From Dryocosmus kuriphilus (taxonomy: Eukaryota > Arthropoda > Insecta > Hymenoptera > Cynipidae): a stretch of DNA of 64,000 nucleotides. The stretch is taken from assembly GCA_038277395.1 (NCBI GenBank), contig CM076190.1, positions 190,900,001 to 190,964,000 of the forward strand. The letters are read 5' to 3'. Each line of letters starts with the position of its first letter. The first letter of the stretch is position 1. This document shows positions 32,831 through 45,226 of this stretch, one piece after another. Under the pieces are notes generated by a model that ran no database searches, was not told where the DNA came from, and saw only the letters and a list, made by a program, of their open reading frames with translations. Both the position numbers and the translations under genes were made by a program.

Positions 32831-33118
32831 CCTCGGCTAATTTCTTTAGAAGGAATATTTATGCATCTTTCACTCACCATATGAGAATTTGCGTAATCTT
32901 TTGGTGGCCTGACATCAATTAAAAGAACTTTACTCTCTGAAGTTTTTAGGAGTTGGAAAAGCTGCATGCATGTTATTTCCCCCAGTTCTTCAACGATTGG
33001 ATCTTCAGATGGTGTGTCAAGCAATAACAATTTAGCATAAACAGAAGAACTATTGGACGAAACTGATTTGATCTTCGTTTTTGAATCATCCAATCCACTG
33101 ATGGGCTTTTTCTGTAAA
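32831..33118 (-). CDS. Rhodanese-domain exon resembling ubiquitin hydrolase USP8
   Basis: On the minus strand an acceptor (TATTTTTTACAG) precedes an exon reading LQKKPISGLDDSKTKIKS, then GEITCMQLFQLLKTSESKV, LLIDVRPPKDYANSHM and CINIPSKEIS, ending CGAGG|GTAATT. The rhodanese pattern (ITxxQLFxxL, LIDVR, DYxxSHM, xNIP) and Ser-rich upstream linker best fit the rhodanese domain of USP8, a deubiquitinase of endosomal sorting. Both splice sites are plausible and there is no stop, so it may be a live exon of a gene with large TE-filled introns. No other USP8 exon (catalytic Cys and His boxes) was recognised, so a gene fragment is also possible. Confidence 0.55.
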
Positions 33119-34640
33119 CTGTAAAAAATAAAATATATTACATACTTTAGAATACTTTAATTATTATACAATTTCTGCTTGAAATTCAGAAAGCTTGAAT
33201 CCAAATAATGTTTCTTGATTCAAAAACGTCTCAAAATATTACTCTAGCTTCTAGACTATAGCTACAAAATGATAAAAAGGAGGGCTACTGTATTTTAAAC
33301 GCTACATTGCTTTCCTTATAATTGAGTTTTAAAAAGATCGAACACTAATTTCGTTCATTTGAAGGTTTAAAACTTCAATGATCACATACTTTTACGACAG
33401 AAATTACAGGACATAAAAATACCAGTGATGCTGATGTACGTTTACAAATACGCTGTAAATTTTACACAAAAAAAATGGTGTACAATTATATACACAACAC
33501 GAAACCATACGAAAAGACCATAGTAACAGATTTATTCTTCAGTCAAATTTTTTAGAGATTTTTTTTTAAATCCTGGTTATTGGTTTATCAAGTTAAAGAA
33601 TTTAAAATTTGCAATAACTAAAAGAATATACTTTTTGTACTCGAGAATACCACATTTTGAGGTTAAAGTTCGCCAGCAATTTTCTTAAGGAATCGCACTT
33701 ATTTTAGATTTATAAGGAAGCGGAATTAATTTTTCAAATGCAGAGGTGATAAAGCGATTCATAACGTTTCGTTCACGTTTACCAATTTTAAAAACAGCAA
33801 ATCTGAAGTATTTTGACAAATTATGCTGAACACAAAATCGAAAATACCTTGGTTAAAATTCTGACGTATTGGACACTTTAATTTTTATCTCAATACACCT
33901 ATATAATATCGCCCTAGCACTAAAGACTACAGAAGGTATATAATTTTTGGCCTTGAATTACCTTCGAAAACTATGAATTGGTGTTAGGTGAAAGAGTATA
34001 AACTATATTTGTATTCACTATTATAACACAATTATTTCTAAAGCCTGTCAATGACTGGGATTTGTCTCTTGAAATAGGCGGATTGCTTTTTACACCAAAT
34101 TATAGATTTATACACTATACACCTTCGTAGATTAATTAAACGAATGATCATTATCTTTCGAACTATTTTTCCATAGCACTAATTGTTTCAATGATAAGAA
34201 AATCGAGTTTCAGAATGATTAACGTCGTCAGCCGCCGTATTTCTTTAAAATGTTGAGGTTAAGTATGGGTTAGGTTAGTCCGGTTATTCGAAGCGGTCGA
34301 AGGCCGAAGCCGGGAGTACGGACCAAAACTACGCTAATCGTTCAGCTACTATATGAAAATTATGCTGATGAGGTTCCTCTTTCAGGAGCAAAAGCTTGAT
34401 AGACTCGATAGCTTTCAATAAATGTACTATGATTAGTAAAATTTAAAAATTGTCAACTTCTACACATATTTATGAAAATAGTTACTCAATTGATCTCTCC
34501 AGCTTTGCGCGGCCCGTTATGCTCCCCTTCCACTACTGGCTTCACACCGATGGTGGACAAAGTTCGAAGGTTCAGTAGCGTATACAATTATGGTGCTTAA
34601 ATAACGAAAATATGATTATAAAATACATTAAGTACAATTT
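33119..34640. other. AT-rich; no recognised gene
   Basis: This could be intron of the USP8-like gene. The GC-richer stretches at 34280-34340 and 34500-34570 show no motif that I recognise. Confidence 0.35.
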
Positions 34641-34689
34641 GTTCAGTTACGAAGAATGAGAGAAAAAAAAAAGTTGAAAAAGTTACAGA

Positions 34690-35937
34690 AATATGTTAAG
34701 AAAAAATTTTTTAACAAATCTGAATCAAGAATAATGTTGTAAATAGAGCTGTAAAAATTTAAATCAGTTTTGACATTGAGACAAATTTCACCTCCTTTTT
34801 TAATAACAAACGTCTCTGCAACGAGTCTTTTAAATTTGTTAGGTTCGCGATGTAATATCTGAACAGTGTTAAAATCAAAATTGTAATTTGTGGAAATGAT
34901 GTGTTTGCAAATAACGTGATGGTATTTAGGGTTATGTTTAATGTTGTTTTGATGTTCATTTATTCTAGTCAACAACAATCTGCCAGTCTGTCCTATATAA
35001 CATGCTTCACAATTTAAAACATTTGATTTTATGAACAATATTAGAAAGAAGTTTGTTATTCGAAGTATCCTTACCAAGTTTCACATAATTATCCAATTTA
35101 GATTCAATTCTGAAACATGATCTTATATTAAAATCTTTACGCATTCGTGCAATTTCAAAAGAAAATGGACCATGAAAAGGTATTGAAATTATGTTTTTAA
35201 AATCAAGATTCTTGTTGAAATTATTAGATTCATAAGAATTTAAGTTAAAGTTACGTACAGCAACATTAATCTGATAGTTGATAAAATCGATTGGATAATT
35301 ATTTAAAATCAAAGTATCTTTGATGAATTTGATGCTGGAGTTGTGAAAAGAATCATGTGCTAATTTTAATGCTGTGTTAATTAAATTTTTAATAAAACCC
35401 ATTTTGTGCTGTATAGGGTGGTTTGAAAAAAAGTTAAGACGTCTACCTGAGAAAGTATCTGTTCTGTACCAATCTGTAATGAAAGATCCATTTTCATTTT
35501 TCATAATTTTAACATTAGAAACGAGATTGAATTATTGTTTTCAATTTCAGAAGTGAAATTTAATCTTGAATTGTATGAGTTGAATTTATTTAAAATATAA
35601 TTAATTTTGTCTGTAGGTAAAATTAAAAAAGTGTCATCAACATATCGAAAATAAGTGTGAATACGTAAATTTAAATTGTTGAAAATCTCTGATTCTAGGT
35701 CTTGAAGTACAATGTCAGCTAAGAAAGGAGAAATTGGAGATCCCATGGGGGAGCCATGAATTTGTTTATAAAAGATTTTGTTAAATTGGAAGGAAGTTTG
35801 TTGCATTAGAAATTCAATCCCTTCTTTAAATTCCGAAAAAGGTAGATTTGTGTGTTTTTTTAATAAAAGGCCATCTTTTTGTAACACTATTGCTAACAAG
35901 ATCAAGAAAAATATTCGTGAAAAATGAGGAAGCATCC
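34690..35937 (-). pseudogene. Penelope-like element: RT palm/thumb and GIY-YIG endonuclease
   Basis: Reading from 35937 down: EFKEGIEFLMQQTSFQFNK, GSPMGSPISPFLADIVL and TYFRYVDDTFLILP (catalytic YVDD) lie in the first frame to 35501. Then comes ITDWYRTDTFSGRRLNFFSN and the PLE linker to 35007 in a second frame, and CEACYIGQTGRLLLTRINEH (GIY-YIG core) in a third frame to 34643. Each frame change overlaps the next ORF by a few bases or tens of bases, so at least two frameshifts are present. The RT fingers are missing: the copy is cut at about 35938, where a jockey fragment abuts. It is a different copy from the PLE at 1-1117 and retains different domains. Confidence 0.88.
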
Positions 35938-35939
35938 AA

Positions 35940-36420
35940 AGAAAGCATAGTTATTTTTGAGAGCGAGCAAGGCGCTAAGCGAGTTTAAAATTTAGTTTAA
36001 AATCGAGAATGATGCCTAAGAATTTTACAGAATCGCTGGATTTTAGGGTAAAATTGTCAATGTTAATTTCAGAGGAACCAGGGGAGATATTTTGGTTATT
36101 GAATTGCATGTACACTGCTTTCGACGGGGAGAATTCAAATCCAAGGTCAGAGAGCTTTTGTTGGATTTTATTTATAGTTTTCTCTAGCAAGTTTATGTGG
36201 GGTTAATCTTTTGTCTGCAGTAGACGGTAATATCATCGGCGAATTGCGAGACGTTTACACTTTTTGGAAGGCCGTTAAAGACGTTAGCCACGTAGATACA
36301 GTACAGTAATGGACTTAGAACGCCGCCCTGCGGAACTCCACGATTTACTGTCATAGATGCAGAGTTTTGACTGTCAGTGAGTATATTTCTTTCAGTCAGT
36401 AGTGTAACGCTACTATTTTA
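35940..36420 (-). pseudogene. Jockey-clade LINE RT fragment
   Basis: On the minus strand the region reads GVPQGGVLSPLLYCIYV, then VSQFADDITVYCR (catalytic FADD) at about 36340-36210. It continues as LEKTINKIQQKLSDLGFEFS and VKFLGIILDFKLNF to about 35975. This is the palm and thumb of a jockey-type RT. It joins the PLE at 35938. It may derive from the same family as the 41.6-45.2 kb element, which lacks this part. Confidence 0.8.
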
Positions 36421-36889
36421 CGTGGTCTCTATAAATAGCGCACTAGGGACCCTAATCAAGATAAATGAATTTAAATCAAGCGTTTCAGGCTAAAGGATAG
36501 AAGTAGCCTCGCAAACTTCGGTCTAAAGGTCACACCCTAACTATTTAAATAAATAAAAAAAAATGTAAAGAGGTATTCAAGGATAAGACAGAAAATGATG
36601 AAAAAGAACAAAATGAGAGATAACTAAATGTATCGAAAAATAAAAGATAAAAGAAAAATGAGGTAAGCGACAAATAAAATTTCAGAAGAATAAAATTAGG
36701 GTCGACAAAAACAACTAGCTCAGACTAAACACACATTGGTAGGGGGGTGGGGGTTACGTAATTACAAAGCCCGTACGTAATGTATAATAATTAATAACAA
36801 TTTATTCAATTCTTTGAAAGCAAAAATTTTATAATCGGTCAAATCCAAAAGGTCATAAGGAAACAATGGAATTCCAAACAAAAAAATCT
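36421..36889. other. No recognised gene
   Basis: AT-rich; no feature seen. Confidence 0.35.
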
Positions 36890-37990
36890 GCCCGCTTCGC
36901 GGGCACATTCTCATGGCGCACGCCGCGCTTCGCGCGAAGTATGAGCTCGCCTAGGGCGCGCGTCTGTTGGCACTCGCGCTTCGCGCTCGATAATTACATT
37001 TATTAAAACACATTGTAGATTGGTAAAGTTTTTTAGTGATTTTCCAAATTTTCACAATAGAGGATTTCGATTCTTAAAAGTAAAACGATGAGTCTTAACG
37101 AATAAATTTGGTAGCTCTTTCCAAGATGCACAATTCTGCTTGTTAATATTTTCTCATACATATCTTGCACAGTTTTGCTGAAAAGTGGTTTTCTTTATAT
37201 TTCATAACATATTTCACGAATAACTCAAAAACTACGCGTCTGATCAAAAAAATGTTTGAGAGAAAATTTGTAGACATTTTTGAGACGAACAACTTTGTTT
37301 ATTATTATTTTTCCGTATCTTCCATAGTTTGGCGGAAATTTTGAAATCTTTAATTTTTAATAACGTTTTATCGATGAAAACGAAAACCGTGCATTTTATC
37401 AAAAAATGGTTGAAACAAAATTTGTAGATCCTTTTAAACTGAACAACCTTGTTTTTTACCATTTTTTTTTTATCTTGAACATTTTGGTGGAAAATCACAG
37501 TTTTTTAATTTTAATAACGTTTTCTTGACCAAAACAAAAACCGTTCATTTTATCAAAAAATAGTTAAGACAAAATTTGTAGATTTTTTTAAGGTGAACAA
37601 TTTTACTTTCTTACATTTTTTTTGTGTCTCTAATAGTTTAGCCGGAAAATGGATTTTTTGATTTTGTGAAAACCGTTTTTGATGGATAAAACCATAACCG
37701 TTGGTCAAAAACCGCTGGTTAACAAACTCGTCCTTTCTTTTTGGATCTTAAAGAAGTGTGCCAAAGCGTAATCCAATCCGATTAGTCCTTCGAAAGTTAT
37801 CGTGGGAACAGGCGACAACAACGACGACAACGACAACGACGACAACGACAGCGCCAACAGACAGACAGACACGGTCGTAAAAATCACTTTTTCGGATTCA
37901 GGAGGTCTCAAAACGTGGAGATTTCATGAAATCCGCGAAAGTCAAATTTTGCATAAATCTAATACTTTCTCTGAAGAGAATGTAAAAAAA
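36890..37990 (+). repeat. ~165-bp-unit repeat element (copy 3)
   Basis: It begins with the GC block CCCGCTTCGCGGGCACATTC...CTTCGCGCGAAG shared with 2218-2335. Units with CATAGTTTGGCGGAAAT, TTTTTAATAACGTTTT and AAATTTGTAGA follow at about 37160, 37325, 37480 and 37630. It ends with the family tail: GTGTGCCAAAGCGTAATCC, TTAGTCCTTCGAAAG, a (GACAAC)n tract and AGACAGACAGACAC at 37805-37872. Orientation is as copy 1. There is no ORF. Confidence 0.7.
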
Positions 37991-38379
37991 TTTTACAAAT
38001 AGCTCAAAAAAAAAAAATAATGAAGGGGTCTTTACAATATATAAAATCTTAACCATAAGTTAAAGCCCATAATTAGATAGAAAAGCACATAAAATATGGT
38101 AGAACATCAGATAAATCGCTACTCGAAAAGGTCGCAAAAAAAAGAAAGGGGCAACAATGATAAGTAACCTACGCAAAATTCTAGTTATGAGGTGCAGTCC
38201 ACAGCCAAAATAGAAAATTAAGGGAGGGCTCTCAATTAAACAATTTTAAAGGGGTAAAACATAGGAAATATAGGGTAATAAAATATTGAATGGACCGCTA
38301 CTCAACAGGCCGCAAAAAAAAAATGGATAAAGATAGTGAACATTATACAAAACCCTAATCATAAAGAAAATTTAATAAT

Positions 38380-39520
38380 TACCGTAAGAAATTAAGGGCG
38401 GGGGGTACTCAATTTAAGATAGGAGAAAAAGAGAGCATCGTAATTTGGGAGGGTACTCGAGTAAAATTAAAAGACCAAAGGTATCATAGTTTTAGAGGGG
38501 GCTCCATTAAAATACATAAGGCATAAATATTATAATTTTGGGTCGCACTCAATTAAAAATATATATAAAGGACATAATACTTTGGGTTGAACTCAATTAC
38601 GCTCTGAAATAAGGGAAAAATATGATCTCGGGGAAGGTACCCAATCAAATTGCAAAATTTACGGTGACACTATAATTTCGGGGATGTATTCAATTAGAAT
38701 GCAAATAAGGGGAATAGCATAATTTTGGGGAAGGTACGCAATTAAATTACAACCAGGGGAATAGCATAATTTCGGGGGAGGTACGCAATGAAATTAACAA
38801 ATTTTTGGGGAACACTATAATTTCGGGAGGGACGGGGGTACTCAATTAAAATGCAATTAAGGGGAATAGCATAATCTCGGGGAAGATACGCAATTAAATT
38901 ACAAAATTTTGGATAACACTATAATTTCGGGGGGGGGGGGGGGGGGGGGGGGGGGGGTGGGAGGTACTCAATTAAAATGAAAGTAAGGGTAATACCATAA
39001 TTTCGGGGAAGGTAGACAATTAAATTACAAAATTTTGGGTAACACTATAATGTCGGGGGGTGGGGGGGGGGGGGGGGTCTCAATTAAAAATGCAAATAAC
39101 GGGAATATCATAATTTCGGGGAAGGTACGCAATTAAATTACAAAATTTTGGGTGACACTATAAGTTCAGGGGGGGGGGATACTCAATTAAGATGCAAATA
39201 CGGGTAATATCACAATTTCGGGGGGTACTCAACTAAAAATGCAAATAAGGGGAATATCATAATTTCGGGGGGGGGGGGGGGGGTACTCAATTAAAATGCA
39301 AGTAAGGGTAATATCATAATTTCGGGGAAGGTGCGCAATTAAATTACAAAACTTTGGGTAACACTATAATTTCCGGGAGGATGGGTTACTCAATTAAAAA
39401 TGCAAATAAGGGGAATATCATAATTTCGGGGAAGGTACGCAATTAAATTACAAAATTTTTGGGGGATATTATGATTTCGGGGAGGTACTCAAATAAAATA
39501 CGAAGCTAGGGACACATATT
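38380..39520. repeat. G-rich minisatellite with two alternating unit types
   Basis: Units of about 50 bp alternate. Type A has ATAATTTCGGGG(Gn)TACTCAATTAAAATGCAAATAAGGG-like sequence. Type B has ATAATTTCGGGGAAGGTACGCAATTAAATTACAAAATTTTGGG-like sequence. Together they make a higher-order unit of about 105 bp. The G tracts vary widely, the longest being about 29 G at 38929-38957. Non-coding. Confidence 0.8.
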
Positions 39521-39779
39521 TCGGGTCAAAAGTGTCGAACTTGAAATCACTTACAAAGCAAATGCGGAAAAATTGTGGCGATCGATCTGGCATTCGGCAC
39601 TGCTGGTTATAACAAAATTAGCGGTACATTCTATAAATCACACAGCTACAATTACAAAACTGGATGGTTTAGCCAAGGAGTTATTGTTAATAACTGTTAA
39701 TAAAATAAAAAATATGTTGGAAAGTGGTGTACAAGTTGGTTTTAGTACCTGGCTAAACCATTAAAGAAGCGTGCCCAGG

Positions 39780-40730
39780 TACAAATCGACCACCGGCCCA
39801 GTACTGGCACAGTACAGTCTGTCGGACTGCCAGTACTGGCTGTAGGTACTGGGCCAGTACCAAGCCAGTACTGGCTTGTAATGCTTGGTGGCACTGGCGT
39901 GCCAGCACTGGCACAGTACTGACTGACAGTACTGGGGCATTACTGCCAAATCACTGGTACGCTAAAATGCCGACCCTGTCGAGTTTGTCTTATTATTAAT
40001 CAGGTCTGCACCCGGAAAACTTGTAAGGACCTTGCTTGTTTTGTAACGCTTGAAACGATGAGTACCCTAAGAAGGAATTTAGTGCGGCCCTTATCAGATC
40101 ATTTTTTGGCACCCTAATAATAATGCAGATCCTTTGTAGGGCCTCACCAGTTCCCTGTTACTTATATTTTCCTAATTTTGGTGTGTAAAATTGGAAGATA
40201 GAGATAAAAACAAAAATTAAATCCAATTTTATATACCTTCAGCTTGAAAGGTTGAAAGAATGTCGAAAAAGTGGATTAACAAACAAAAGCAGTCGAGAGA
40301 GTTGACCGAGCCAGAGCTCGAGAACCAACCATGCTCAACCAGTCGAGCGTGCCCCTTATATCGACGGAATACGTGTTCTCACTTGCGAGAGATCGATTTC
40401 GTGTCAGCAACCTAACGTGAACGGCTGGTACCTCGCTCCTTCGTGCGGATGCTCTCTGTCATCCCAGTTCCTGTAGGTACCTGAACAGGGTCGTAAAAAG
40501 GGCCCATGTCCGGACACCATATTTTTAAGAAGGGTATCCTGATCCGGTTCGTATGTGACCCTGACCCCAAAAAATATTTTTTTTAAAAGTACTCTTTTGC
40601 ATCGCTGGCCCAGTACTGGCTCGATCGTGCAGCCAATCGTTAGCCAGTACTGGGTGAACTACCGGCTGTCTGTAATGGTGGGCAGTACTGCCCCAGTACT
40701 GTGCCGGAGATGGACTCCGGCACACTATCG
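39780..40730. repeat. Two clusters of AGTACTG palindromic repeats
   Basis: At 39790-39960 and 40605-40720 the 12-bp palindrome GCCAGTACTGGC and close variants recur: about five AGTACTG cores in the first cluster and four in the second. About 650 bp of unrelated, GC-moderate sequence lies between. No ORF here is convincing. Function is unknown. Confidence 0.65.
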
Positions 40731-41240
40731 CCATTTCTACCTGGCTGGTCCTACCTTTCTCTCTTTGTGGCCGTCGGGGAAGACTTCGTGTTTACACGTT
40801 GGGTTCACAACACTTAAGAGAGAACTTACCGTGCTTACAAGGTAATAAATAGAAGGTGAGGAATTTACAAAATGGGGGAAGGGCCGGTACGCGTACGCCT
40901 AATTTCTATGATTCGCAACGATCGAGAAAAGGATAGTTGATGAGGTCCGCTTCCGATTCGTTCATCTCATCTTTCTGTCCTTTCTTCGCTAGTCCATATC
41001 AGCCACCGTTGGGGAAGTGAGAGATTCCGAATTCCTCTGTACTAGAGTGAGTGAGAGGGTAGAACCGTACTATTCATACTTTTCAGGGCTGGCTGTATCC
41101 TGGTATCAATGTGGAGAACGAGGAACCCTTCTCTCCCTGCTGCAGTCAAGGAGTGGACTCTCCCATGCTCCCGAAAAAGAAGGAAAACAAGAGATGTCCG
41201 TACTCAACAGAAACATTCATAGATAATAATTTTTAGACGA
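40731..41240. other. No recognised gene
   Basis: Mixed-composition sequence; short ORFs on both strands lack motifs. Confidence 0.3.
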
Positions 41241-41244
41241 AATA

Positions 41245-41460
41245 ACCTATTTTCCTATAGAATATTGTAGTGACCGCCTCGGTTAATCCTCACCAGGAAC
41301 CTGCCTTGGGTCTCAGATAACCAAAAGATAAATAAAGATAAATATGTAAGCGAAATTACCTATTCATAAACAGAATTTTGTAGTAACCGCTTCGGTCGAT
41401 CCCCACCAGGAACTTGCCTTGCGTCTCAGACAACCAAAAGATAAAATACTCCAGGAATTT
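41245..41460. repeat. Tandem duplication of ~120 bp
   Basis: Two copies (about 41245-41335 and 41362-41450) share AATATTGTAGTGACCGC/TTCGGT, CCACCAGGAAC, TGCCTTGxGTCTCAGA and AACCAAAAGATAAA. Confidence 0.6.
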
Positions 41461-43109
41461 ATGCGGGAACTGGTGACGTGAAGATATGCTGAAGGTGAAG
41501 GTGGCGTTGGATCCAATCAAACATTTTTGTGGGTGGCGGGGCCTCTGCAACCCTTACTCGAGACCGCGGAATCACGAAATTTTTACAAAAAAAAGCCAAT
41601 TAAAACAACCCTAAATTCTTAAAATTAGAGATAAAATTCACAAAATAAAATAATGAAATAAATAAATAAAACATAGGATAAAATATAATCTTAAAAGAAA
41701 TGTAACAAAAGAGAGGAGTGCCGAACTTTCTACCCTCCGTGTAGACACGAGGGCTTTCGATGAAACTAATAACTTTAAATTGAATTTGTGATTTGCAGAA
41801 AATCTGCAACGTCACAGTAGGAACTGAATAAATTTAACTAGGTTTGAAGGACAACCGATTTTAGCCAGTTTTTCAAGAAGGAGATTAATCAATACTTTAT
41901 CGAATGTGCCAATGACATCTAGGAATGCTGCTAGGATACTGTCTTTGTTAGCAAAGGCCTCTTCCTCATATACAAGGAAGTTTGTAAGATTATCGGTCGT
42001 GCATTCCCCTTTTCGGAAGCCTGTTTGGCTGTTGGGAAGAATGTTGTAATATTAAATCCACCATTGCATTCTGTTCTTTAGCAGAGTTTTGAAGAGTTTG
42101 CACATGCGCGACGTGAGGGCTATAAGGCGAACATTTTTGCCATTGGATTTATTTATGAAGTGGATGGACGAATTTTTTTAGGAGGCAGGATAGCAGTCGG
42201 TTGAGAACATTTCATTGAATATGCCGAGTAAGATAAGTTTTTACCTCAGAGGTAAACGATTAATAGTATCGAAGTAGATACCGTCCATACCGGGAGAGGA
42301 GTGAAAGTTTTTGTTTTTCGAGGGCGACTTTGAATTCTGTGAAGTTAAAGGGCGCGCTTAAAAAGCCGCTTTCTTCGCAATCAGGTAAATGGTTGGGATA
42401 GGTGGCGCACCAGGGAGGGCTTAATTTATTAAGAGCCGCGCCAATTTTGGATTTCATTTGAAGATATTCCGAGTAGTGATCAGGCTTTGTTTTCGCCCAT
42501 TTATTTTTCAGTATTTTGCTAGTGTACCAGAAGTAGCTGCTGCTGGTTTTAAAATTAATTTTTCTGGCGAAAGATCTGCAGTGAGCTCTTCTTTTTTTAA
42601 AATGCTTACTGGCTATAGCGCAAGATTTTTTGTAAGCAATAAAACAATCTAATTCTTTGGTATAGCGACAGCCTTTGCAAGCAGCTCTCTTCTGAGTCTT
42701 TTAAGCTTGTCGCACTCCGAGTCCCACCATTTTACCGGGTGGCGATGAACCTTATTATTGACCGCTTTTTTTCTTAGGCCAATTATCTACAATGGCATCA
42801 GTTACAATTTCCGTGAAGACGCGATATTTTCGTTAGCAGGTAGTGAGTCGTAATTATGAGAGAAAAATTGATCAAAGTTATTTTCGAGACTAGTGTAAAC
42901 TTTATCCCAGTTCATTGTAACTGATTTAAAATTAAATGATTTGCTGCGGCAGATATGTTTAGTTACGAGCTTTTTTATATGAATGGGAAAGTGGTCCGAG
43001 CCCCAGGTGCCTTTCGCTAGTTCAAAGTTAATTTTATCGGCGAAGTCGGGAGCAGAAAATATTAGGTCGAGATTTGACGAGAACGTGCCTTGAACGCGAA
43101 TAGTAGTGT

Positions 43110-43733
43110 TCAGGTTATATGAAGTAAATTTGTTTTCTTAAAGCTTTCAAGGAGTCTGTCGCCATTAGTGTCGTTGCTTTGGCAATTCCAGCCTTGACGA
43201 TATGAATTAAAATCACCCAAAAAAATAAGGGGGTCATTTTTGGCTCTGTTTTTAAAAATTTCGTCCCACTGAGCGCGAGAGAGTGAACTGCCTGGGGCTC
43301 GGTAACAAATAATTAAGTTGAGTACGGGAGAAGCATTAGTAATATACTCACCTGCTAATTTGACTGAAGGGTCGGGGCTCTTGAGATCGGTGATTTCTCT
43401 AAAGGCTATGTTGTTGCGTAGTAGAATGAAAATTCCGTGGCCCGCAGAATGAATGCGATCTTTCCGGAAAGTCTTGAAACCTGCGAAGTGGAAGTTTTTG
43501 GAGCTATATGCGTGCCATGATTCAACGCAAGCAAAAATATCGAGTTCCGGTAGGGCTTTAAAGAGTTCCTCTTGTTTGTTCACAATGCTTCTGGAATTCC
43601 AAAAGTGTAGTCTGAGAGCTTTAACTTCGGTAGTAGAATTGTCGACACTGAGGGCCTTGTCAGTACGTGAGATATTACATTTAGTTTTGCGCATCATTTT
43701 GAGAAAGTTGCAATGAATCGCTTTCTGAGTCAA
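43110..43733 (-). pseudogene. Jockey apurinic-type endonuclease domain
   Basis: It reads LRLHFWNSRSIVNKQEELF, DIFACVESWH (the catalytic Glu), SAGHGIFILLRNNI, LNLIICYRAPGSS and DPLIFLGDFNSYRQGWNC (LGDFN catalytic motif). These are the successive motifs of the APE-like endonuclease of jockey LINEs. The ORF ends in a stop at 43110, before the last HxD motif and the RT. Confidence 0.88.
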
Positions 43734-43989
43734 AAAGGGATTCCTGGTAGCTGGGGCACACTTTGGAAAGTTTCTTCTTCAAGCGCGTCAGACGTCCTTT
43801 AAAATTCTTATTTTCAACGTCTTTTTACACCTCGTCGATAGTATTGATAACTGCATCAACATTGTTCCTGATCGATAAGACTATTGTCTAAGGGTCATTC
43901 TGTCTGCGGGTTTTGCCCGGGAGTGTTTCAAAAGTACCAATGTCAATATAAGTACTGATAAGATACTGGGTAATCGCCTCGACTACCGG

Positions 43990-44971
43990 GGAGAGGTGTT
44001 GCTTGATGTTGAGAGAGATGGAGGCAGACTCAGTCATGAAGGTTTTCGGTTTTTATGGGGGGAGGGGGTCTGAATATGTCAGAAGGAGAGGCAGTGGCGA
44101 TTTCATTGTAAAGAGCATCCAGGGGCTGTTCGTTTGCATGTTGTGAGTTGTTTGATGAAGAAGACGTCGAGGGAGGAGGTCTTTTCTATGTGAGAAGCAT
44201 CCCGGCAGGAGTAGTTGGCGTTTGAGCTTGAGTGCTAGTAATATTGTGTGCATCTAGCTTGTCTTGCGAGTTTGTAGTAGTCTTGAGCGAAGGCTGGCTT
44301 GGACATAATTTAGCGGTGTGTCCGGTTTGTTTACAAACAAAGCAGCTCATTGAGTCCGTGCTGAAGTAGATCCAGTATGTAGTGTTATCTTAATTTATTT
44401 GAATGGATTCGGGAAGCAGCTTTTTATCCTCTTCTTTAATGTAGACTTGCCTTCTGAAAGACAGTATGTGAGATCTACTACGTTTGCTTAATTCTGCTCT
44501 TACATAGCTGATGCCGGAGACTGGATAGATTCCTTTGATTTTTAAACTTTGGGCAAGAAGCTCGTGTTGTATGATAAGACACACATTCGAGATAACAGCT
44601 CTTTTATTTTTCTCAATGTGTGGTCTAATCTTAAGCTTATTATCCTTCACTGCGAGTTCTTTGCTTGCTAAATTTTCTACAAGATTATCATCGCTGAGAA
44701 ATATACACACTCTGTTGCCGGATATCTTGGATATAAACTTGACGTTGTTTGGGTCGGTAAGAATTTCAAGGCCGTCAATAAAATCGTCAATTGTCGCACC
44801 TTCGTTAGAATCAGTGATGATGGCGTATTCTTTTTTCGGTAGAGAGGACTGAGTTGTATCATTGGCGTAGCTGTAGGGATTTATAGCTGAATTACTTTTG
44901 GTTGGGCCTATATTCCTGCCGTCGTTTTCCGACGCCATTGCAGGAGTTGGATTTTGCATCTCAAACTGCAA
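43990..44971 (-). pseudogene. Jockey ORF1 (nucleic-acid-binding gag-like protein)
   Basis: The frame opens near 44971 with MQFEMQNPTPAMASENDG and stays open to 44390. It has the RRM-like middle typical of jockey ORF1 (PKKEYAIITDSNEGATIDDF, RVCIFLSDDNLVEN, SNVCLIIQHELLAQSLKIKG). A TAA at 44390-44388 interrupts it; the same region then shows a zinc knuckle, CFVCKQTGHTAKLCP, at about 44345-44300. The protein packages element RNA. Confidence 0.8.
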
Positions 44972-45226
44972 CCGCAGTTTGAGTGCACAAACACTGAAGA
45001 GGCTGAAGTACCGAGTTACACTTTTGCACTTTCACTTGATTGAACAATAAACACCTTGAGTAAACTAATGTAGAAAGAAAAACAAACACAGTGAAGGACC
45101 CTTTACGGCGCGAGAGCACGCAACTGCACGCTTCGGTGTCTTCGACAGAACACATTCTCAAAAATTAAGAATTATTATTGTTATAAAACGAACGCTTGAA
45201 ACAACAACAATAAGAATACATTAGTA

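Larger units (their letters stand above)
41600..45170 (-). mobile_element. Jockey-clade LINE, 3'-truncated and decayed
   Basis: From high to low coordinates: a 5' untranslated part (45170-44972), ORF1 (gag-like, 44971-43990), endonuclease (43733-43110), then an RT first half in several frames. The RT part shows NGKNVRLIALTSRMCKLFKTLL and SQTGFRKGECTTDNL (about 42170-41970), then KFNLKLLVSS near 41780. The catalytic FADD part is absent here. Jockey elements insert by target-primed reverse transcription. Confidence 0.8.

Noticed and set aside
34262..34282. Telomeric TTAGG repeats
   Set aside because: Only two GGTTA units; no array.
39660..39765. Short TIR element (GGTTTAGCCA / TGGCTAAACC)
   Set aside because: Ten-base arms about 90 bp apart with no target duplication or second copy seen.
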